From assembly GCA_903896595.1 (NCBI GenBank), contig CAITYL010000375.1, forward strand, positions 1-39,637: a stretch of DNA of 39,637 nucleotides, read 5' to 3'. This stretch comes from an uncultured Lentisphaerota bacterium (GTDB lineage Bacteria; Verrucomicrobiota; Lentisphaeria; Oligosphaerales; CAITYL01). The translations under genes were made by a program, and so were the position numbers. How positions within the stretch are numbered: the first letter of the stretch is position 1; each line of letters starts with the position of its first letter. The notes beneath the pieces were generated by a model. The model ran no database searches and had not been told where the DNA came from. It saw only the letters and a list, made by a program, of their open reading frames with translations. Below, in pieces: positions 8,174 to 14,142 of this stretch.

Positions 8174-8328
8174 TGGCGGCGACCTCCCGTTGGCTGACGA
8201 TTGGGAGGTTCTTGATCGTCGTCGTTCTCGTTTCTCGTGGTCGTCCTCGATGTTTTGCCGGGGCATTGAATCGACGACGAGTACGAGAACGAGGGACGAG
8301 GACGATGGGGGGGCGTGCGATTGCTCAT
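8170..8328 (-). CDS. 52-codon mini-ORF created by the 155-bp duplication
   Basis: Starts at the duplicated hsdS ATG (8328, with the same GGGAGG site) and reads MSNRTPPHRPRPSF..., then through the repeat to ...EPPNRQPTGGRRQ and a TGA at 8170-8172 that overlaps the second hsdS ATG. Its head is the hsdS N-terminus and its tail is the C-terminus of the upstream four-helix-bundle protein. It overlaps both neighbours by ATGA, so a ribosome could pass from one to the next. The product is low-complexity and probably has no function of its own. Confidence 0.55.
   Translation of the reverse strand: MSNRTPPHRPRPSFSYSSSIQCPGKTSRTTTRNENDDDQEPPNRQPTGGRRQ
8214..8310. repeat. CTCGTC-family palindromic element (copy D3)
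   Basis: Same architecture and nearly the same sequence as copy D2, with loop ATGTTTTGCCGGGGCATTGA. It is the duplicated partner. Confidence 0.9.
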
Positions 8329-9140
8329 TGGCGGCGACCTCCCGTTGGCTGACGATTGGGAGGTTCTTGATCGTCGTCGTTCCCGTTCCTCGTCGTCGTA
8401 CTCGATTTATGGCTTTTTCGGCGCTTCGAGTACGAGAACGAGGACGACGACGATAACGCGGGCGAAGATGAGGAACGAAGGGGGACATTCAGGTCGGGGG
8501 GATCGGCATTCTCGCCGTCCCGGATTTCACCTTCTGTGTCATATCGTTCAACCAGTTTGCACAACATGCTGACGATACGGATGAGCAGCGCCTTGCCCGC
8601 CGTGACTTGATCGGGACGGCAGACGGTTTTTGCGACCAAGGCGTCGAGGCATGCCGCGCATTCGGTCGCCGAACCACGGGCATCGTCGAAGAACTTGGCC
8701 CGTGTTTTCATCTGCCGCTTGCCGTTGCCTTCCGCAATGTTCAAGAGGATGGACAATGAGGCGCGGTCAAGATGGTCGCAAACAGGTCCGATACGAATAC
8801 TGGTGTCGCCCTTGTAACTGACAATCAGATCCGTTGCCCACGCCAGGAACTGGAGCGCAAGACGGTAAACATCCAAGCGTTCGTGATCGAGGGCAACGCC
8901 AGCGTTCCGAGACTCGTACTCGTGCTCGTCCGTCGTGGTCGTACTCGGCCTGCCGTTGGTGCGTTGAATCGAGGACGATGACGAGAACGAGGGACGAGGA
9001 CGATTGGGGGGGCTGATCGCGTTTGGGTTTTCGTCGTCGTGGTCGTTTCTCGTGGTCGTACTCGGATTGCTGGCGGGACGTTGAATCGAGGACGACGACG
9101 AGAACGAGGGACGAGGACGATTGGAGGAGGGGTCAGGCAT
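8325..9140 (-). CDS. Four-helix-bundle (S23/bAvd-like) protein with repeat-derived extensions
   Basis: The 271-residue frame contains a typical four-helix-bundle core (about residues 84-205: LDHERLDVYRLALQFLAWA, LDRASLSILLNIAEGNGKR, then ARGSATECAACLDAL), the family of 23S rRNA intervening-sequence proteins and Avd. The ATG at 9140 has AAGGAG upstream and overlaps the hsdM stop (ATGCCTGA). Normal members start just before LDHERLDVY. Here about 80 N-terminal residues are two translated CTCGTC elements, and the C-terminus is extended by another. The stop overlaps the duplicated hsdS ATG. Such proteins often sit beside type I systems; their role is unclear. Confidence 0.75.
   Translation of the reverse strand: MPDPSSNRPRPSFSSSSSIQRPASNPSTTTRNDHDDENPNAISPPNRPRPSFSSSSSIQRTNGRPSTTTTDEHEYESRNAGVALDHERLDVYRLALQFLAWATDLIVSYKGDTSIRIGPVCDHLDRASLSILLNIAEGNGKRQMKTRAKFFDDARGSATECAACLDALVAKTVCRPDQVTAGKALLIRIVSMLCKLVERYDTEGEIRDGENADPPDLNVPLRSSSSPALSSSSSFSYSKRRKSHKSSTTTRNGNDDDQEPPNRQPTGGRRQ
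8369..8460. repeat. CTCGTC-family palindromic element (copy D4)
   Basis: Arms ATCGTCGTCGTTCCCGTTCC... and CGAGTACGAGAACGAGGACG... around a loop including GATTTATGGCTTTTTCGGCG. Translated in frame as the tail of the four-helix-bundle protein. Confidence 0.88.
8909..9010. repeat. CTCGTC-family palindromic element (copy E)
   Basis: Arms ACTCGTACTCGTGCTCGTCC... and CGAGGACGATGACGAGAACG... with loop CCTGCCGTTGGTGCGTTGAA. Translated in frame near the N-terminus of the four-helix-bundle protein. Confidence 0.88.
9030..9125. repeat. CTCGTC-family palindromic element (copy F)
   Basis: Arms TTCGTCGTCGTGGTCGTTTC... and CGAGGACGACGACGAGAACG... with loop ATTGCTGGCGGGACGTTGAA. Begins about five codons after the ATG of the four-helix-bundle gene. 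Confidence 0.9.
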
Positions 9141-11070
9141 ATCCCAACTCCTTCAGCAGGCTGTTCATCCGGGCTTCGGCGGCATTGCGTTTGGCTTCGA
9201 GGTCGTGGAGCTTGCGGAGTTCGCTGGCGACGTCGAGTTCGGGGGGCGGCTCGGTGCTGTCGACGTAGCGGGAAATGTTGAGGTTGTAGTCATTGTCCTT
9301 GGCAATGGTGTCGAGACTGACCACGGCGGCGAACTTGGCCAGGGCGCCGCGGCCGCTGGCCGAGGCTTGTTTCAGCCAGGCGCGGACGGCGTCCGCCGCC
9401 GCGTCGAATTCCGCGATCTGCCGCTTCTCTTCGGTCGCGGACTTCGCGGCGTTCATGATCCCCTCGTCGTCGTCGTTCTCGTCCCTCGTACTCGTACTCG
9501 TTTTTTTCCCGGAATGCGGTTTCGAGGACGACGACGAGAACGAGGACGACGACGATGGGAAGGCGAGGGATTTGAGTTTTGCCAGGCGCGCCAGGTGATG
9601 CCGGTGCGCGGTGGCGCAGACGGCTTCGCGCTCGCTGACGAGCCAGCGGTCGATGGCGGCGGGATCGGCCCAGGCGTGGAAGACGGCGGCGATGCGCAGG
9701 ATGTCTTCCAGCCGCAGGTAATTGCGGTTCTTGCCTTCCTGGTAGAGGCCGGCCGGGGCGGCGTCGATGAAGAGCACATGCTTGCGGCGGGCGGCGGGTT
9801 TGCGCTTGTTCAGGATGAGGATGGCGGCGGGAATGCCGGTGCCGAAGAAGAGCTGTTCGGGCAGGCCGATGACGGCTTCGACCAGGTCTTCCGTCAGCAG
9901 CGCCTGGCGGATGTCGCCCTCGCTGCCGCCGCGAAAGAGGACGCCGTGGGGCATGACCACGCCGATCATGCCGTTGTCCTTGCAGACCGCGACCATGTGC
10001 TGGAGAAAGGCGGTGTCGCCCTTGGTGGCGGGGGGAATGCCGCGGGTGAAGCGGTGGTAGGGGTCGTTCTCGAAACGCTCGCGGACTTCCTTGGGATCGA
10101 CCTTGGACTCGCCGTCCTTGCCGGGCTTGGCTTCGACGCCGTGCCATTCCTTGAGCGAGAACGGGGGATTGGCGATGACGCGGTCGAACACGTCCAGGAC
10201 ACCGGCATGCTCGAACTTGGGCGTGAGGATGGTGTCGCCGGCCCGGATGTCGGCATCGGGGGCGTTGTGGAGCAGCATGTTCAGCTTGCAGATCGACCAG
10301 GTGCCGTAGTTCTTTTCCTGGCCGGTGAGCGTGAGATTGCGCGGGTCGCCGCCGCGCATGCCGACATAGTCGGCGCACTCGATGAGCATGCCGCCGGAGC
10401 CGCAGGTGGGGTCGTGGATGCGCATGCCCGCGGTGGGCTTGAGCAGTTCGGCCATGAGCTTGACGACCATGCGCGGGGTATAGAACTCGCCGCCTTTTTT
10501 GCCGCTGCCCTCGGCGAAGCGCTCGATCAGGTATTCGTAGGCGTTGCCGAGGATGTCCGGCTCGGCCAGGTTGCGGTTGCCCAGGGGAATGCCGCCGAAG
10601 TGTGACAGGAGCCGCTGCATTAGGCTGTCCATGGTCTGCGGATCGCCGAAGCGGCGGGTGTCATTGAAGCGGATGCCGTCCAGGACGCCTTCCAGGTACT
10701 GGCCGTTGCGGTCTTCAATGGCGAGCAGGGCTTTGTCGACGGCCTCGGCCCGGTTTTCGCCGACCGCCATCAGATCTTCCCAGCGGGCGCCTGCGGGGAC
10801 GTAATAACTGCCGTTGCCGTATTCGTCGGGGTCGTCGGCAATGGTTTCGGCCTGCTTCCGCGTCTTGCCGTCGCGCATCCACTGGTCGATGATCTCCTGC
10901 CGGCGCTCGTGGAACACATCCGAGAGGCGTTTGAGGAACATCAGCGCCAGGATGTGGTTCTTGAAATCGCCGGCATCGACGGTGCCGCGCAGAATATCCG
11001 CTGCCTGCCAGAGCCGGCGGTTCAGTTCCTCGCGGGTGATGATGCGGATGGATGGGGTTGGGTTGGCCAT
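9133..11070 (-). CDS. hsdM: Type I restriction-modification N6-adenine methyltransferase subunit
   Basis: A 645-residue HsdM. The N-terminal helical domain (ELNRRLWQAADILRG, residues 15-29) is followed by the catalytic domain with SAM motif I (DPTCGSGGML, 220-229) and catalytic NPPF (301-304). It methylates adenine in the M2S complex. The ATG at 11070, with AGGAA upstream, begins MANPTPSIRI; the longer frame is repeat sequence. Copy G of the CTCGTC element lies inside the gene in frame and adds about 33 residues (about 504-536) between the catalytic core and the C-terminal helices that bind HsdS (ELRKLHDLEAKRNAAEARM). The frame is open throughout, so the protein may still work. Confidence 0.93.
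   Translation of the reverse strand: MANPTPSIRIITREELNRRLWQAADILRGTVDAGDFKNHILALMFLKRLSDVFHERRQEIIDQWMRDGKTRKQAETIADDPDEYGNGSYYVPAGARWEDLMAVGENRAEAVDKALLAIEDRNGQYLEGVLDGIRFNDTRRFGDPQTMDSLMQRLLSHFGGIPLGNRNLAEPDILGNAYEYLIERFAEGSGKKGGEFYTPRMVVKLMAELLKPTAGMRIHDPTCGSGGMLIECADYVGMRGGDPRNLTLTGQEKNYGTWSICKLNMLLHNAPDADIRAGDTILTPKFEHAGVLDVFDRVIANPPFSLKEWHGVEAKPGKDGESKVDPKEVRERFENDPYHRFTRGIPPATKGDTAFLQHMVAVCKDNGMIGVVMPHGVLFRGGSEGDIRQALLTEDLVEAVIGLPEQLFFGTGIPAAILILNKRKPAARRKHVLFIDAAPAGLYQEGKNRNYLRLEDILRIAAVFHAWADPAAIDRWLVSEREAVCATAHRHHLARLAKLKSLAFPSSSSSFSSSSSKPHSGKKTSTSTRDENDDDEGIMNAAKSATEEKRQIAEFDAAADAVRAWLKQASASGRGALAKFAAVVSLDTIAKDNDYNLNISRYVDSTEPPPELDVASELRKLHDLEAKRNAAEARMNSLLKELGYA
9462..9558. repeat. 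CTCGTC-family palindromic element inserted in frame in hsdM (copy G)
   Basis: Arms CTCGTCGTCGTCGTTCTCGT... and CGAGGACGACGACGAGAACG... around a loop containing TTTTTTTCCCGGAATGCGGT. Translated as SSSSSFSSSSSKPHSGKK and TSTSTRDENDDDEG within HsdM. Confidence 0.92.
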
Positions 11071-11081
11071 AAAAGGGATTC

Positions 11082-11942
11082 CTATGCTTTCCCGGTCGCG
11101 GGATAAATGACCGCGGCGGGGAGGTTGATGTTCCGGCATTCGTCGTCGTTCTCGCTTCTCGTGCTCGTGCTCGGATTTCCGCCGGGGGATTGGGGCGACG
11201 ACGAGAACGATGACGAGGGACGAGTACGAAGGGGGCGGGGCTCGTACTCGTGGTCGTCCGTCGTGGTCGTAATCGGAATTCGGTCGGGGGACTGACGCGA
11301 GGACGACGACGAGAACGAGGGACGAGGACGATGAGGGAGGGCGGGGCAAATCACGGCCAGGTTGCGGGCGAGGCGCAGGCGCGTTTCGGCCGCTTGAATG
11401 GCGGCGGTGTACGCCTCATCCGCGGCGCTCAGCATTTCCGCCAGGCACGCCTGTTGGTCGGGGGGCGGCACGGGCACCGGGAGTTGGCGCAGGGCGGCGG
11501 CGGTCAGGTTGATCTGGGCGGTGCCGGACTGGGCGGCGCTCTGGATGGCGAGCTGCCCCGCCGGATGATTGAAATAGGCGGCAAGGATCTGCGGATTCAG
11601 TTGCGGCCCGCAGCGAACCGCCACCAGGGTGGCATTGATCGGGATGCCCGCCAGTGCCGGGGGCACCACCACGGCCATGACCCGGGTGCTGCGCGCCGGC
11701 AACAGGACATCGCCCGGTTGCAAGCGCTGGTTGTCCGCGATCTTTCCGAGCACATCAAGTTCGGCGATGTCGCCGGCGTCAATACCGTGTTCTGTCAGTG
11801 CCCGGACCGTGAGCACGCGCTGGTTCCGGGCTCCGCCCTGGGCGGGCGGCGTCCGGGTCGCGACGCCGGGAATGACCTCGGCGACCTTCTCCAGTGGTAG
11901 CATGTGCGGCGGTGTGTTCATCTCACAGGGTATTAGTCCCAT
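11082..11942 (-). CDS. Half-length type I specificity (HsdS-like) protein
   Basis: The frame encodes up to 286 residues. About 1-200 form one S-type half: LEKVAEVIPGV, then RLQPGDVLLPARS, GTAQINLTAAALRQLPVPVP, and the spacer helix DQQACLAEMLSAADEAYTAA. Half-size S proteins can act as dimers with HsdM. The last 80 or so residues are translated CTCGTC elements H and I, so the native C-terminus has been replaced or extended. The start is uncertain: 11942 has GAGAGGA very close, while 11921 (MNTPPHM) is an alternative without a clear site. It is the first gene after the sigma-70 promoter and ends 11 bp before hsdM. Confidence 0.75.
   Translation of the reverse strand: MGLIPCEMNTPPHMLPLEKVAEVIPGVATRTPPAQGGARNQRVLTVRALTEHGIDAGDIAELDVLGKIADNQRLQPGDVLLPARSTRVMAVVVPPALAGIPINATLVAVRCGPQLNPQILAAYFNHPAGQLAIQSAAQSGTAQINLTAAALRQLPVPVPPPDQQACLAEMLSAADEAYTAAIQAAETRLRLARNLAVICPALPHRPRPSFSSSSSRQSPDRIPITTTTDDHEYEPRPLRTRPSSSFSSSPQSPGGNPSTSTRSENDDECRNINLPAAVIYPATGKA
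11138..11230. repeat. CTCGTC-family palindromic element (copy H)
   Basis: Arms TTCGTCGTCGTTCTCGCTTC... and GCGACGACGAGAACGATGAC... with loop GATTTCCGCCGGGGGATTGG. Translated in the C-terminal extension of the half-S protein. Confidence 0.88.
11240..11336. repeat. CTCGTC-family palindromic element (copy I)
   Basis: Arms CTCGTACTCGTGGTCGTCCG... and GCGAGGACGACGACGAGAAC... with loop GAATTCGGTCGGGGGACTGA. Abuts copy H. Confidence 0.88.
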
Positions 11943-11975
11943 TTCCTCTCAAATGTAACCTGCGTGTTGAGGTTG

Positions 11976-12003
11976 ATTATACACCGAAATTAAGATAAAT
12001 CAA
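11976..12003 (-). promoter_or_regulatory. Sigma-70-type promoter of the defence operon
   Basis: On the minus strand TTGATT and TATAAT are separated by 16 bp, in an AT-rich stretch. Transcription would start near 11969, about 27 nt before the ATG at 11942. Confidence 0.7.
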
Positions 12004-12383
12004 GTTTTTGTGTTACTGTTAGCTGTTTTATTTCCTGGTTGTCTGGGTATTTTTGTTACTGTTGTTGTGGGTTGGCGTTAGCGCTGCTTTCACAAGTCCC
12101 GATCAATGTGGCACCGTTCTTGGAGTGCGGCAATTCCTTTGCCGCTTTTTAATATCGGCGTTATGTCAAGACCGGGAGCCGCCCGTCCTCGGGCGGAACT
12201 CGATGGCGTCACACCAGTTCCGCCCTTTTTATGGGGCCATCGTCCGCCAAGCCAATGATGCACGTCTCCGACGAGGACGGGGTCGTCCGCCCGAGGCCGG
12301 GCGGTTCCCGGTTATGGGAAAACCTCGTTACTTTTGAAAACACCAGTGAATAATCCAGGCTAGGGTGCTTGGCATTTCGAGGC
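12004..12383. other. Non-coding spacer between the defence and nif operons
   Basis: No gene is supported. It holds a TGTTACTGTT-rich stretch (12010-12065), a repeat carrying a terminator-like hairpin (12110-12177), two inverted hairpins of the type CCGCCCG/CGGGCGG (about 12174-12200 and 12283-12310), and one TIR-like end (12344-12362) of the TAGCCTGG repeat next to the nif terminator. Confidence 0.7.
12110..12177 (+). repeat. Terminator-carrying dispersed repeat, copy 1
   Basis: GGCACCGTTCTTGGAGTGCG... followed by GCGGCAA-TTCCT-TTGCCGC and TTTTT (stem 12127-12133/12139-12145), then ATATCGGCGTTATGTCAAGA.... The hairpin plus T-run looks like an intrinsic terminator on the plus strand. Other copies lie at 30874-30930 and 35259-35305, with a fragment at 39411-39428. 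Confidence 0.8.
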
Positions 12384-12428
12384 AAAAAAAGAGCCGGCCG
12401 CTGGCGGAGAGATGTTCCAGCGGCCGGC
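12384..12428 (-). terminator. Intrinsic terminator of the nif operon
   Basis: Perfect 12-bp stem GCCGGCCGCTGG/CCAGCGGCCGGC (12393-12404 and 12417-12428) with a 12-nt loop, followed on the minus strand by T7 (12384-12390). It lies 34 bp after the nifK stop codon. Confidence 0.9.
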
Positions 12429-12462
12429 AGGGTAGAGGGTTGACGGGGGAACGCAGGCGGTG

Positions 12463-13848
12463 TCACATCACCAGTTCGACGGCCTCCTCGGGGCAGTTGC
12501 GGTCCTGCTGGTCCTGGAGCGCGCCCAGGATTTTCTCCAGCAGGCGGATGCCGCCCATGTAACCGGTTGTCGGGAAATAAGAATGTCCGACGCGGTCGAG
12601 GATGGGGAAGCCGTGGCGCACGAACGGAATGTTCTCATCACGGGCAATGTACTTGCCGTAGGTGTTGCCGATGAGCAGGTCCACGCCCTGTTCCTTGATC
12701 CACTGGTGCATGAGGAACATGTCGGCCTGCGGTCCCTGACGGATTTTCGCCTCGGGCACGCGGCCGGCCAGCACCTTGGCCATGCGTTCTTCAAAGGCGC
12801 GTCCCGGCGTGCCGGTGACGGCGTAGACTGGTTTCATGTCCAGGTCCGCCAGGAAGCCGGCGAGGGAGACGAGCTGGTCGGGGTCGCCCCACAACGCCAC
12901 CCGCTTGCCATAGAAGTACTGGTGCATGTCGGTGATGACGTCCATCAGCCGGCCGCGTTCTTCCACGAGGGCCGCCGGGACTTCGACCCCGGCCGTGCGG
13001 CGCAGGGTGTCCACGAAGGCGTCCGTGGCCCGCAGGCCGATGGGCAGCTCCAAAATATGCGAGTCAACGCCGCACTTCTTTTCCAATTCCCGCGCCGCCG
13101 GCGCCGAGGCGGTCGGCCCCAGGGCAATGGTCGCCTGGCTGGCGCCGGTCCGGCGCAACGCCTGGATGGTGACGCCGCCCCGGGGATAAAACTCGTGCGT
13201 GCCGGTCTGCGGCGCGTCCAGCACGTCGGAGGTGTCCGGGAAGAGGATGATCTCCACCCCCATCAGGGCCGCGAGGCGCTTGATCTCGCGCATGTCTGCG
13301 GGTTCGACCCAGCCGGGGATGATGTTGACCGTGCGCAGCCGGTTCTCCGACCAGTCGGAGAAATAGGTCACCAGGCTTTTGGTCATGTTGGCAAACCCCG
13401 TCACATGCGACCCCACATAGCTGGGGGTGTTGGCATGAATGACGTACTTGCCGGCGGGAACTTTGCCTTCTTCCCGCGCCTTGGCGGCGATTTGGGGAAT
13501 GTCGTCGCCGATGGTTTCCGACAGGCAGGTGGTGTGGACGGCGATCACGTCCGGCGCATAGAGGGTAAAGATGTTCTCGATGGCCGCCAGCAGGTTGCTT
13601 TGGCCGCCAAACACCGATGATCCCTCGGTGAAGGAGCTGGTCGCCGCCATCACCGGCTCCTTGTAGTGCCGGGTCAGCGCGCTGCGGTGGTAGGAGCAGC
13701 ACCCCTGCGAACCGTGGCTGTGCGGCAGGCAGTTATGCACCCCCAGCGCCGCGTACATCGCGCCGATGGGCTGGCAGGTTTTGGCCGGGTTGACGGTCAG
13801 CGCCTGCCGTTCCGTCACCGTGCCGGTCGTATGTCGTAAAAGCGCCAT
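12463..13848 (-). CDS. nifK: Nitrogenase molybdenum-iron protein beta chain
   Basis: A 461-residue NifK, the short form typical of anaerobes (no long N-terminal extension). The P-cluster cysteines are in TCQPIGA, GSQGCCSYHR and TTCLSETIGDD. SFTEGSSVFGGQ, TPSYVGSHVTGF and the C-terminal GFPILDRVGH are also present. With NifD it forms the alpha2beta2 MoFe protein that holds the P-cluster. AAGGA lies nine bases before the ATG. It is the last gene of the nif operon, separated from nifD by 290 bp of repeats, and is followed by a strong terminator. Confidence 0.96.
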   Translation of the reverse strand: MALLRHTTGTVTERQALTVNPAKTCQPIGAMYAALGVHNCLPHSHGSQGCCSYHRSALTRHYKEPVMAATSSFTEGSSVFGGQSNLLAAIENIFTLYAPDVIAVHTTCLSETIGDDIPQIAAKAREEGKVPAGKYVIHANTPSYVGSHVTGFANMTKSLVTYFSDWSENRLRTVNIIPGWVEPADMREIKRLAALMGVEIILFPDTSDVLDAPQTGTHEFYPRGGVTIQALRRTGASQATIALGPTASAPAARELEKKCGVDSHILELPIGLRATDAFVDTLRRTAGVEVPAALVEERGRLMDVITDMHQYFYGKRVALWGDPDQLVSLAGFLADLDMKPVYAVTGTPGRAFEERMAKVLAGRVPEAKIRQGPQADMFLMHQWIKEQGVDLLIGNTYGKYIARDENIPFVRHGFPILDRVGHSYFPTTGYMGGIRLLEKILGALQDQQDRNCPEEAVELVM

Positions 13849-13872
13849 GGTCTGGATCCTTTCCTGATGGTG

Positions 13873-13937
13873 TTAACACTTAAAATTCGGATTCACCACG
13901 AAGGCACGAAAAGCACGAAGATCAATCGAAGATGTGT
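13873..13937. repeat. CACGAAGGCACGAAAAGCACGAAG short-period arm
   Basis: CACCACGAAGGCACGAAAAG... faces TGTTTTCGTGC at the edge of copy J, forming inverted short-period arms upstream of nifK. Confidence 0.6.
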
Positions 13938-14022
13938 TTTCGTGCTCGTCGTCGTTCTCGTTGTCGTCCTTCGTCCTCGTTTCGATGACGACGACGAGCA
14001 CGAGAACGACGACGACGATTTT
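13938..14022. repeat. CTCGTC-family palindromic element between nifD and nifK (copy J)
   Basis: Arms TTCGTGCTCGTCGTCGTTCT... and ATGACGACGACGAGCACGAG... face each other across a very short loop (GTTTCG). It is the only copy outside the defence operon in this window. Confidence 0.9.
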
Positions 14023-14025
14023 CAA

Positions 14026-14142
14026 TACTTGAATTACTCATGAGAATGGGGCTGTGCCAATTGTAGCAAAGCGATTGTATCGCGTCAGTGACGTCCCGGC
14101 GGGCTACAAGCCCTTTGCCACACTTATGAATAATCCAGGCTA
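14026..14142. repeat. TAGCCTGG inverted-repeat element (MITE-like), 117 bp, in nifDK
   Basis: Ends TACTTGAATTACTCATGAG and CTTATGAATAATCCAGGCTA are imperfect inverted repeats. The core has TTGTAGCAAAGCGATTGTAT... and GGGCTACAAGCCCTTTGCCA. The TA at its right end is part of the nifD stop codon. Confidence 0.85.

Larger units (their letters stand above)
8060..8369. repeat. 155-bp tandem duplication at the hsdS start
   Basis: Units 8060-8214 and 8215-8369 are nearly identical (a few mismatches). Each holds one CTCGTC element, the hsdS ribosome-binding site and ATG, and the last codons of the upstream gene. The period of 155 bp is read directly: ATG at 8173 and again at 8328. Confidence 0.93.

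Noticed and set aside
8059-8460. CRISPR array
   Set aside because: Repeats are palindromes of about 90-97 bp with related loops, not short direct repeats with unique spacers, and there are no cas genes.
7998-9125. Plus-strand ORFs reading RTRTRDEDD in the repeat region
   Set aside because: They are translations of the palindromic arms; the element reads open in several frames because of its composition.
9121-10605. 494-residue plus-strand frame opposite hsdM
   Set aside because: Gly/Ala/Val/Asp-rich mirror of HsdM with no motif.
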